Positions 7,779-13,607 of a stretch of 20,979 nt of DNA are shown in pieces. The DNA lies in assembly GCA_002429315.1 (NCBI GenBank), contig DIZC01000115.1, forward strand, positions 19,952 through 40,930. Direction: 5' to 3'. Both the position numbers and the translations under genes were made by a program. Under the pieces are notes generated by a model that worked only from the letters and a program-made list of their open reading frames with translations, was not told the origin of the DNA and did no database searches. This DNA is from Alphaproteobacteria bacterium UBA6038. Its GTDB lineage: Bacteria > Pseudomonadota > Alphaproteobacteria > Micropepsales > Micropepsaceae. How positions within the stretch are numbered: position 1 is the first letter of the stretch; every line of letters starts with the position of its first letter.

Positions 7779-7880
7779 TCAGAATTGGTAGCGGAGTCCG
7801 ATTGCCGCCATCGTGCCTTCCCAGGGATCGCCAAGAATTGCGTGAGGGTCTTCAGGAAACGTGTTGCAGCCGGTCGTGCT
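7779..7880 (-). pseudogene. C-terminal remnant of an outer-membrane beta-barrel protein
   Basis: Reading the minus strand from 7880 gives an open stretch of 33 codons ending ILGDPWEGTMAAIGLRYQF-stop (7779-7781). A final beta-strand with alternating residues and a terminal Phe (here GLRYQF) is the assembly signature of outer-membrane barrels (TonB-dependent receptors, porin-like proteins). The frame is closed by a TGA at 7881-7883 and has no start, and it overlaps the 3' end of the methyltransferase gene in another frame. I read it as the stump of a barrel gene lost by deletion or rearrangement. The fragment is short, so chance remains possible. Confidence 0.45.
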
Positions 7881-8733
7881 TCAGCGGATCGGGATCGAGC
7901 AGGCGGCCCGACAGTGCGCCGAGCCAATCGAGGCCGGCCCGGAGCTTCACATTCTCCCCGATGACGAGAATGGCGGGCGCGGGGCTTTCGCGCGCCGCTT
8001 CGCCCAGTTGGCCTAGCGCGGTCACGCGGACATTCTGCTTTTCGAACGTCGCATCGCTGACGATTGCCGCGGGCTCGTCTGCAAGGCGTCCGGCCTCGAT
8101 CAGCTTGCGCGCGATCTCCTCGGCATGGGCCAACGCCATGTAGAGCACCAGCGTGGGCGAGCCGCGCGCGATCGCAGCCCAATCGAGGTCCGGAACTTTA
8201 CCGTCTGCGCCGTGTCCGGTGACGAAGGTCACGACGTGATTGGTGTCGCGGTGGGTCACCGGGATGCCGGCGTACGCCAGGCCGCCAATGCCCGCCGTCA
8301 CGCCGGGCACGATGCGGAACGGAACGGACGCGCGGGCGAGCGCCAATGCCTCTTCTCCGCCGCGGCCGAACACGAATGGATCGCCACCCTTCAGCCGCAG
8401 CACCCGCTTGCCGTTGCGCGCCCGCGACACCAGCTTGCGCGAGATATCGTCCTGGTCGGCGCTGGCCTTGCCGCGCCGCTTGCCGGCGTAAATCAGCTCC
8501 GTGCCGGGCCGGGCAAACTGCAGCAGCGCCGCGTTCACCAGCGCGTCATAGAGAACGACATCCGCGCTCGCGATGGCATGCAGCCCGAGCACCGTAATCA
8601 GTCCGGGATCGCCCGGTCCCGCGCCAGCCAGCCACACCGATCCCGGCTGAAACTGCGGGAGCGCCATCGCGCCCGCGATGCGGCTGAGAGCAGTGCGTTC
8701 GGCGGCATTCAGCGCGGTGGGAGCCCCTAGCAT
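7852..8733 (-). CDS. cobA: Uroporphyrinogen-III C-methyltransferase (SUMT)
   Basis: Transfers methyl groups from S-adenosylmethionine to C-2 and C-7 of uroporphyrinogen III, giving precorrin-2 for sirohaem or cobalamin. 293 residues from ATG 8733. Motifs: AGAGPGDPGLIT at about 36-47, GGDPFVFGRGGEE at 116-128, VPGVTAGIGG with AGIPVTHR at about 142-162, and VLYMA near 196-200. It is the single-domain form, without a CysG-type oxidase/chelatase. ATG 8763 is also in frame but sits inside the predicted -10 (TATGAT), so it would not be transcribed; ATG 8667 (MALPQFQPG) is a further possibility and starts nearer the family's usual N-terminus. The 3' end overlaps an apparent outer-membrane-protein remnant. 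Confidence 0.95.
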   Translation of the reverse strand: MLGAPTALNAAERTALSRIAGAMALPQFQPGSVWLAGAGPGDPGLITVLGLHAIASADVVLYDALVNAALLQFARPGTELIYAGKRRGKASADQDDISRKLVSRARNGKRVLRLKGGDPFVFGRGGEEALALARASVPFRIVPGVTAGIGGLAYAGIPVTHRDTNHVVTFVTGHGADGKVPDLDWAAIARGSPTLVLYMALAHAEEIARKLIEAGRLADEPAAIVSDATFEKQNVRVTALGQLGEAARESPAPAILVIGENVKLRAGLDWLGALSGRLLDPDPLKHDRLQHVS

Positions 8734-8758
8734 TCTACAGCTTTCAAACGTAGTTAGA

Positions 8759-8786
8759 ATCATATCACAGACTGTTTAGAGGTAAA
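8759..8786 (-). promoter_or_regulatory. Predicted sigma-70 promoter of the SUMT gene
   Basis: On the minus strand, TTTACC (8786-8781), a 16-bp spacer, and TATGAT (8764-8759) preceded by TGA, an extended -10. Transcription would begin around 8750, which excludes ATG 8763 and favours ATG 8733. Confidence 0.5.
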
Positions 8787-8803
8787 TAAGTACTGCGCCT
8801 CGC

Positions 8804-8828
8804 GGAACGCAAGAGGGGGCGTCACGTT
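8804..8828 (+). promoter_or_regulatory. EcfG-type general stress promoter (GGAAC-N16-CGTT)
   Basis: GGAAC (8804-8808), 16 bases, CGTT (8825-8828), an exact match to the consensus used by the alphaproteobacterial PhyR-NepR-EcfG stress system. It faces the zinc-ribbon gene; the predicted transcript start is near 8835. The flanking 12-mer GCGGAACGCAAG recurs in the other candidate at 17429-17433. Confidence 0.65.
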
Positions 8829-8830
8829 CA

Positions 8831-8849
8831 CCGCTCTACACAAGAGCGG
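8831..8849 (+). other. Stem-loop in the leader of the zinc-ribbon gene
   Basis: CCGCTC (8831-8836), loop TACACAA, GAGCGG (8844-8849): a perfect 6-bp stem directly upstream of the AAAAGG ribosome site (8850-8855) and ATG 8865. The predicted transcription start falls within it, so it may be only partly transcribed. Confidence 0.35.
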
Positions 8850-8864
8850 AAAAGGCAAAAGCCT

Positions 8865-9095
8865 ATGACCGAAAAAGCCGGAGAAACGGCGCGCGAGAAC
8901 GCGCAATACCGCTGCGAACGCTGCGAGCAGCTCATCAAGCTCCGCTCCGGCGACCTGATCCCGCCATGCCCAAATTGCGGCTTCGACACCTACGACATTC
9001 ACAATCCGCGCGTGCCGCAGCCGGAACTCAACGCGGATCAGGCGCGCGACGCGGCCGACGGGCAGTTCGATCCCGGAGCCGCTGCGCGGCATTGA
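8865..9095 (+). CDS. Small zinc-ribbon protein
   Basis: 76-residue cytosolic protein with one four-cysteine zinc site: CERC (Cys17, Cys20) and CPNC (Cys35, Cys38), separated by 14 residues, a zinc-ribbon spacing. The charged N-terminus (MTEKAGETARENAQ) and acidic tail (NADQARDAADGQFD) look flexible. AAAAGG lies 9 bases before the ATG. A consensus EcfG promoter precedes it, so induction under general stress or in stationary phase is inferred. The partner or target is unknown; small zinc ribbons of this size often bind nucleic acid or protein, but nothing here decides. Confidence 0.85.
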   Translation: MTEKAGETARENAQYRCERCEQLIKLRSGDLIPPCPNCGFDTYDIHNPRVPQPELNADQARDAADGQFDPGAAARH

Positions 9096-9104
9096 CGCTC
9101 CGGC

Positions 9105-9132
9105 GCGGCTTGCCTAAGCCCGCAGCCGCTTT
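9105..9132 (+). terminator. Possible terminator after the zinc-ribbon gene
   Basis: GCGGCT (9105-9110) and AGCCGC (9124-9129) form a 6-bp stem with a 13-base loop, followed by TTT and a pyrimidine run. It lies 9 bp past the stop codon. The long loop and short T-run make it weak. Confidence 0.35.
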
Positions 9133-9156
9133 CCTCGACAGTCCCGGTGATGCCGC

Positions 9157-10653
9157 ATGCTCAAGCCCAAGAGCGATCTGAAGCCCAACACCTATGAATT
9201 CGAGACCGAGGCGCTGGTCTCGCCTAACGGCTTTCGCGAATACGACGCGCGCTGGCTGTTTCCCAACGAGATCAACCTGCTGGGTGTGCAGGCGCTGGGA
9301 CTTGGGCTGGGCGCGTATTTCTATGAGCTCGGCATCAAGCCGCGCGTCGCCACGGGGCACGACTACCGCTCTTATTCGCAGTCCGTTCAACAGGCGTTGG
9401 TCCTCGGGCTGCTGAATGCCGGTTGCGAGGTGGTGGATGTGGGGTTGGCGACCACGCCGGTCGCGTACTTCGCGCAATTCGCGCTGGATTGTCCCGCCGT
9501 GGCGATGGTGACCGCGAGCCACAACGAAAACGGCTGGACGGGCGTGAAAATGGGGGCGCAGAAGCCGCTCACTTTCGGGCCGGACGAGATGACGCGGCTG
9601 AAGGCGATCGTGCTTTCCGGCGAAGGCAAGCCGCGGGCGGGCGGAAGCTACAGCCGCGTGGAGAAATTCCGCGAACAGTATCTGGAAGCGGCGACGGGCG
9701 GCCACAAGCTCTCGCGGCCCATCAAGGTGGTGGCGGCGTGCGGCAACGGTACCGCCGGGATCGTCGCGCCGCAGGCGCTCACGCGCATCGGCGCCGATGT
9801 CATCCCGATGGACGCCGAGCTCGATTACACCTTCCCGAAATACAATCCGAACCCCGAAGACCTGCACATGCTGCACGCGATGGCGGATGCGGTGCGCGAA
9901 CACGGCGCCGATCTCTGCCTCGGCTTCGACGGCGACGGCGACCGCTGCGGCGTGGTGGACGACACCGGCGCGGAGATCTTCGCCGACAAGATCGGCGTGC
10001 TGCTGGCGCGCGATCTGTCGTCGCGGCAGCGTGGCGCGAAGTTCGTGGTGGACGTGAAATCCACCGGCCTCTTCGAAACCGATCCGGTGCTGAAGGAAAA
10101 CGGCGTGTCGGTCGATTACTGGAAGACCGGCCACTCGTACATCAAGCGCCGCACCGCGGAGCTGGGCGCGCTCGCCGGCTTCGAGAAGTCGGGCCACTAC
10201 TTTTTCAATCCGCCCATCGGCCGCGGCTATGACGACGGCGTGGTGGCGGCGATCGCGGTGCTGGAGATGCTCGACCGCGCCGGCGGGAAAAAGATGTCGG
10301 AGCTGGTGGCAAGCCTGCCGAAAACCTGGGGCTCGCCGACCATGGCGCCCTACTGCCCGGACGACAAGAAATACGCGGTGGTCGAGGCGCTGACGCAGGA
10401 ATACACGCAGGCGAAAGCGCGCGGCGAGAAAATCCTCGGCCAGAGCATCGTGCATCTGATCACGGTGAACGGCGTGCGCGTGGTGCTGGAGGACGGCACC
10501 TGGGGCCTGGTGCGCGCCTCGTCCAACAAGCCGTCGCTGGTGGTCGTCGTCGAAAGTCCCACATCCGAAGAGAACATGCGCGCGATGTTCCGCGATCTGG
10601 ATGCGCGCCTCTCCAAACACCCCGAAGTCGGCGCCTACGACCAGAAGATTTAA
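9157..10653 (+). CDS. Phosphomannomutase/phosphoglucomutase
   Basis: 498-residue alpha-D-phosphohexomutase interconverting the 1- and 6-phosphates of mannose and/or glucose for exopolysaccharide, LPS and nucleotide-sugar synthesis. All four active-site elements are present: phosphoserine loop TASHNENGWTGVK with Ser121; Mg site DGDGDR at 258-263; sugar-binding EKSGHY at 343-348 (commonly GEMSGH); phosphate-binding RASSNKP at 453-459. FREYDARW near residue 26 is the N-terminal family motif. No strong ribosome site precedes ATG 9157. The last 37 bp, from HPEVGAYDQKI to the stop, are repeated 793 bp downstream as a near-identical second copy with TGA instead of TAA, marking the edge of an inserted segment. 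AlgC-type and ManB-type specificity cannot be separated by reading. Confidence 0.95.
   Translation: MLKPKSDLKPNTYEFETEALVSPNGFREYDARWLFPNEINLLGVQALGLGLGAYFYELGIKPRVATGHDYRSYSQSVQQALVLGLLNAGCEVVDVGLATTPVAYFAQFALDCPAVAMVTASHNENGWTGVKMGAQKPLTFGPDEMTRLKAIVLSGEGKPRAGGSYSRVEKFREQYLEAATGGHKLSRPIKVVAACGNGTAGIVAPQALTRIGADVIPMDAELDYTFPKYNPNPEDLHMLHAMADAVREHGADLCLGFDGDGDRCGVVDDTGAEIFADKIGVLLARDLSSRQRGAKFVVDVKSTGLFETDPVLKENGVSVDYWKTGHSYIKRRTAELGALAGFEKSGHYFFNPPIGRGYDDGVVAAIAVLEMLDRAGGKKMSELVASLPKTWGSPTMAPYCPDDKKYAVVEALTQEYTQAKARGEKILGQSIVHLITVNGVRVVLEDGTWGLVRASSNKPSLVVVVESPTSEENMRAMFRDLDARLSKHPEVGAYDQKI
10617..10653 (+). repeat. Left copy of 37-bp direct repeat (3' end of phosphohexomutase gene)
   Basis: Runs from ACACCCCGAAG to the TAA stop. 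It matches 11410-11446 at 35 of 37 positions. The two differences (GAC/GAT and TAA/TGA) both leave the encoded C-terminus and stop unchanged. Confidence 0.85.
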
Positions 10654-10664
10654 GAGGCCCCACT

Positions 10665-10706
10665 CAGATGTAGAATCATCTGATTCGCGAACTATCTGAT
10701 TCGCGA
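10665..10706 (+). promoter_or_regulatory. GANTC cluster with tandem 13-bp repeats upstream of the inserted gene
   Basis: Three GANTC sites lie within 30 bp (GAATC 10673-10677, GATTC 10682-10686, GATTC 10698-10702). The 13-mer ATCTGATTCGCGA occurs twice (10678-10690 and 10694-10706), 16 bp apart. TCAGATG (10664-10670) pairs with CATCTGA (10677-10683) in a 7-bp stem. GANTC is the target of the alphaproteobacterial methylase CcrM. The block ends just before GGAGG, so it is probably the control region of the gene at 10720. Confidence 0.5.
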
Positions 10707-10719
10707 CGGAGGTACGGCC

Positions 10720-11358
10720 ATGGCCCGGGACCAAACAGAGTTCCCGCCTGTATTTCTTTCACATTGGGCTCAAATACCGTCGGAATTCTTTGATGATTTT
10801 GCTGCTGAGGTGAGCGGTGCGGGGATTCCATTGTCGATTGCGCCACGGCAGGACAGGGGCATTTATGCAGGAGTTGAGTGGCTGATTCCGACCGTGGTGG
10901 TTGCCTACATCGCAAAGTCGTACTTTGACGGATTCCTCGGCGAGATGGGGCGAGACCATTACGTTGCGTTAAAATCCGCTCTTGCGAAGTTAGCCGGTAA
11001 GCTGGCTCTGCTCAAAATTACCGTCTTCGCGAGTGGACAGCACAAGGTGCGCGCTGATCAGCCGTACTCGTTCGCATATTCTGTCGTGGCAGAGGCGGGC
11101 CCCGGCCTGAATTTCAAGCTGCTATTGCAAGCCGAACTCGACGAAAGTCAGTGCGATCTGGCGATCGACGCATTCTTGAAATTTCTACGGGGTTATCACG
11201 GTGGCACGCTCGAAGATCACATGGTGGCAGCGCTTGCGAATGGTCGGGCTACGGGAGGAATTATACTCCTGAGCTATAGCCCGACCACTCAGTGCCTTCA
11301 GGTGCTCGATCCATTTTCGAGGTCGCCTGAGGGTCGCTCTCCCACAATGCGGTCATAA
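10720..11358 (+). CDS. Orphan protein of unknown function in the inserted segment
   Basis: 212 residues. The start ATG 10720 has GGAGG (10708-10712) seven bases upstream, so it is very likely translated. No family is recognised. Residues 1-45 include PPVFLSHWAQIPSEFFDDFA. A hydrophobic stretch at about 51-73 (GVEWLIPTVVVAYIAKSYFD) could be a membrane-associated helix and leads into a charged helix, GEMGRDHYVALKSALAKLAGKL. Residues about 98-140 look like alternating beta strands (LLKITVFASGQ, YSFAYSVVAEAG, FKLLLQAEL). The last 25 residues look unstructured and may be a changed C-terminus. Base composition is unlike the neighbours, and the gene is bracketed by duplicated host sequence, indicating transfer. 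A defence, toxin or effector role is possible only by context. Confidence 0.75.
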   Translation: MARDQTEFPPVFLSHWAQIPSEFFDDFAAEVSGAGIPLSIAPRQDRGIYAGVEWLIPTVVVAYIAKSYFDGFLGEMGRDHYVALKSALAKLAGKLALLKITVFASGQHKVRADQPYSFAYSVVAEAGPGLNFKLLLQAELDESQCDLAIDAFLKFLRGYHGGTLEDHMVAALANGRATGGIILLSYSPTTQCLQVLDPFSRSPEGRSPTMRS

Positions 11359-11409
11359 GGCGCAATCCGCAGCGATGCACGTCTGCGAGATTTCAGATGC
11401 CCCAAGTCC

Positions 11410-11446
11410 ACACCCCGAAGTCGGCGCCTACGATCAGAAGATTTGA
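11410..11446 (+). repeat. Right copy of 37-bp direct repeat (3' end of phosphohexomutase gene)
   Basis: Encodes HPEVGAYDQKI followed by TGA in a frame with no gene upstream. Just before it, codons for D-A-P-S-P parallel D-A-R-L-S-K in the intact gene, so a decayed extension of the duplication may reach about 15-20 bp further left. Its last base is the first base of the palindromic element. Confidence 0.8.
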
Positions 11447-11579
11447 ATCACCTCCCCCTTGTGGGGAGGTCGGCGAGCAAAGCGAGCCGGGTGGGGGGCC
11501 GCTCTCGACGTAGCCCACCACCCGATTTGCCTTCGCTTCGCTCAGGCCAAATCGACCTCCCCAGAAGGGGGAGGTGATT
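11446..11579. repeat. 134-bp intergenic palindromic element
   Basis: Outer arms of 27 bp (11446-11472 and 11553-11579) are inverted repeats with one mismatch, beginning AATCACCTCCCCCTT. Inner arms also pair: CGGGTGGGGGGC (11488-11499) with GCCCACCACCCG (11513-11524), and GAGCAAAGCGAG (11475-11486) with CTTCGCTTCGCTC (11531-11543). The whole unit can fold into one long hairpin on either strand. Its wording matches, from memory, a dispersed palindrome common between genes in alphaproteobacteria. It lies between convergent genes and could serve as a bidirectional terminator. Confidence 0.8.
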
Positions 11580-11584
11580 TTCCC

Positions 11585-12637
11585 TTACGGCTTTGCTTCC
11601 AGCACCAGGTTGAACGGCGTTTCAGTGGCGCGGCGGAAGGACGTGAAGCCCGCCTGATCCACCAGGATTTCGCGCAGGCGCTTCTCGCCGGCCTGGGCGC
11701 CCAGCGCCGGGCCGTTCTTCGCCAGCGACACCGGCACGCAGATCAACGACGATGCGCCGTACATCACCCGGCCGATCGGATTGTGGTTGGCTTCCGGCGT
11801 GTCGCCCGCGAACGGCTCGACCAGCATGACCCTGCCGTCCGGCTTCAGCTGCTCGCGCGCATGCCGCGCCGCGCCCGCCGGATCGGCCATGTCGTGCAGA
11901 CAGTCGAAGAAGGCGATGAGATCGAAGCCGCCGCCATTGTAGCCCGCCGCGTCCGCCACCTCGAAGCGCGCATTGCCGGCATCCGCCTCTTTCGCCCGCT
12001 GCCGCGCCGTCTCGATGGACGGCGCATGATAGTCGTAGCCGACGAACTCGGAATTCGGAAACGCCTTGGCGAGCAGGATGGTGCTCGCGCCGTGACCGCA
12101 GCCCACGTCCGCCGCCTTTGCGCCGCGCTTCAGTTTTTCTTGCACGCCATCGAGCGCCGGAATCCACGAGCCCAGCAGGTTGGCGTTGTAGCCGGCGCGG
12201 AAGAACCGCTCGGTGCCGTGAAACAGGCAGCGATCGTGCTCGCCCCATTCCATGCCCTTTCCCGTGCGGAAATTCTCCAGCGCGCGCTCGCGCACTTTGA
12301 ACAGGTCCTGCACGATCAGGTACGCGCCCGGCAAATCCACGGGCCCGTTCGGATTGGCGAGGCACAACGCCTGCTCTTCATCCAGATAGTAGGTGCCGTT
12401 CGCGGGCTCGTAATGCACATATCCGCCGGCCGCCTGGTTGTTCAGCCACTCGCGCACGTACCGTTCGTTGGTGTCCGTCTTGAGCGCGAGCTGCGCCGAG
12501 GTCAGCGCTTCCTTCGCCAGTTCCTTGTAGAAGCCCAAATCGTCGCCGATGGACATCAGAACCGCGCTCATGGCAGCGCCAAGATCGCCCACCGCGTGAT
12601 GCAGAAATTCGTGAAGCTTGGTTTCGTCGATCGCCAT
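11585..12637 (-). CDS. Class I SAM-dependent methyltransferase with N-terminal winged helix
   Basis: 350 residues. The N-terminal part (about 1-90) is helical with a winged-helix pattern (SAQLALKTDTNERYVREWLNNQAAGGYVHYE), as in the Rv2258c-like methyltransferase group, where it usually mediates dimerisation. The Rossmann domain begins near 170: motif I ADVGCGHGAS at 176-185, acidic Asp202 (FVGYDYH) at the end of strand 2, ARFEVADAAGY near 223-233, and FDLIAFFDCLHDMADP near 238-252. The start ATG 12637 has AGGGAG about 9 bases upstream. The substrate is unknown; relatives are often annotated as O-methyltransferases or 'transcriptional regulators' without proof. The 123-bp gap upstream holds a weak -10-like TAATAT (12678-12673, minus strand) and a short stem-loop CAGTGC/GCACTG (12718-12734), nothing firmer. 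Confidence 0.88.
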   Translation of the reverse strand: MAIDETKLHEFLHHAVGDLGAAMSAVLMSIGDDLGFYKELAKEALTSAQLALKTDTNERYVREWLNNQAAGGYVHYEPANGTYYLDEEQALCLANPNGPVDLPGAYLIVQDLFKVRERALENFRTGKGMEWGEHDRCLFHGTERFFRAGYNANLLGSWIPALDGVQEKLKRGAKAADVGCGHGASTILLAKAFPNSEFVGYDYHAPSIETARQRAKEADAGNARFEVADAAGYNGGGFDLIAFFDCLHDMADPAGAARHAREQLKPDGRVMLVEPFAGDTPEANHNPIGRVMYGASSLICVPVSLAKNGPALGAQAGEKRLREILVDQAGFTSFRRATETPFNLVLEAKP

Positions 12638-12760
12638 GGCAAGTCTCCCTTCGCTGGAACAATCGGGTCGTGATATTAGCCCGTTCGGGCGGCCCGATCA
12701 TCCCAAAGATGCTAAACCAGTGCATCTCGCACTGCGCTGCTGCGGCACGCCGGCGGCCGG

Positions 12761-13534
12761 TCATCTGCGCGGCGCGAACGTCGACGCCGGTGTGTGGAAC
12801 GACTCCGCCACCGCCCAGGCTGCCCCCGCGATGGCCATCGACACAAGCAGCTCCGTCCAGTCGTAGGCATTCCCCGGCGCCGCGATCACAACCGGCACCC
12901 AGACCAGCAGCGTGAACAGGCTCACCATGATTGCCTCCAGTGTCGCGGCCAGCCGCGGCAGGACGCCAAACAAGATGGCGAGGCCTGCTGCGATGTGCGC
13001 AGCGCCGGTGAAATACGCGAGCGGCACATGAAACGGCAGCCACGATGGAATGAGCGGCGCGGTTTGATCCATGTAAAAGAAGTGGGCGAGTCCCAGTGCG
13101 GGCAGCGCCAGCGCGAAAAGGATCTGTCCAGCCCGCACGCTCCCGAGTCTCGCGAGCGCTTGGCCGTGGCGCGCCGGCACCATCGAAAACATCGTCCAGG
13201 AGCCGGCGACAAAGGTCAGCGTCTCGCTCAAGCCATACCAGTTCCCTTCCACCAGCGGCTGCGCCACCGCATGCGGTACCCGCACCGCCAGCACAAAGAG
13301 CAACAGGACGGCCGCGAGCGCCAGCGCCGACAGCCGCGCCGTACGCGGCACAAGCAGCGCGAGGCCGCCCGCCACCAGAATCGCGCCGCAAACGATCGCG
13401 AGCGCGTCGTGTTCCGGGATTCCCTTTGGCACGAGCTGCCACGCAAATGCGAAATCGCGGAAACCGATGCCGAGCCCGCCCAGCGCCGCCATGCTCAATC
13501 CAAAGAGAATCCGGCCCAGTCCCGCCATCGGCAC
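12761..13534 (-). CDS. DoxX-like integral membrane protein with internal duplication
   Basis: 257 residues, strongly hydrophobic, about eight predicted membrane segments, no known catalytic motif. The two halves are similar: GRILFGLSMAALGGLGIGF...GAILVAGGLALLVPRTARL (about 7-90) and GQILFALALPALGLAHFF...GAAHIAAGLAILFGVLPRL (about 136-215). The protein therefore looks like two four-helix DoxX units fused head to tail. The start is GTG 13534 or ATG 13528, differing by two residues; GGGG lies 6-11 bases upstream. DoxX-family proteins are linked to sulphur/redox membrane processes in some bacteria, but most are uncharacterised. It is downstream of, and possibly co-transcribed with, the TauE/SafE gene (73-bp gap). 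Confidence 0.82.
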   Translation of the reverse strand: MPMAGLGRILFGLSMAALGGLGIGFRDFAFAWQLVPKGIPEHDALAIVCGAILVAGGLALLVPRTARLSALALAAVLLLFVLAVRVPHAVAQPLVEGNWYGLSETLTFVAGSWTMFSMVPARHGQALARLGSVRAGQILFALALPALGLAHFFYMDQTAPLIPSWLPFHVPLAYFTGAAHIAAGLAILFGVLPRLAATLEAIMVSLFTLLVWVPVVIAAPGNAYDWTELLVSMAIAGAAWAVAESFHTPASTFAPRR

Positions 13535-13607
13535 ACGATGCCCCGAACGCAGGCGCGATCATCCGCCAGGCGGGCGCAGCCGCACAATCACTTCGTCTTG
13601 AGTCCGT

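Larger units (their letters stand above)
10654..11446. mobile_element. Inserted segment of about 793 bp at the phosphohexomutase 3' end
   Basis: The segment lies between two direct copies of the host gene's 3' end, contains one gene (10720-11358), and is visibly poorer in GC than its neighbours, with AT-rich codons such as TTT, ATT, AAA and TTA. Insertion at a gene's 3' end with duplication of that end is the hallmark of site-specific integration by tyrosine recombinases, but no recombinase is encoded here. It may be a deletion remnant of a larger island, a cassette mobilised in trans, or a result of homologous exchange. The ancestral order was probably the right-hand copy followed directly by the palindrome at 11446-11579. 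Confidence 0.55.

Noticed and set aside
8761..8763. ATG 8763 as start of the SUMT gene
   Set aside because: Lies inside the predicted -10 hexamer with no ribosome site; ATG 8733 is downstream of the predicted transcript start.
9028..10734. Long minus-strand open frame of 568 codons opposite the phosphohexomutase gene
   Set aside because: His/Arg-rich translation with no motifs; a shadow of a high-GC gene whose plus-strand product has all active-site motifs.
12718..12734. Stem-loop CAGTGC/GCACTG after the DoxX-like gene as a terminator
   Set aside because: Only 6 bp and no T-run on the minus strand; too weak to list as a feature.
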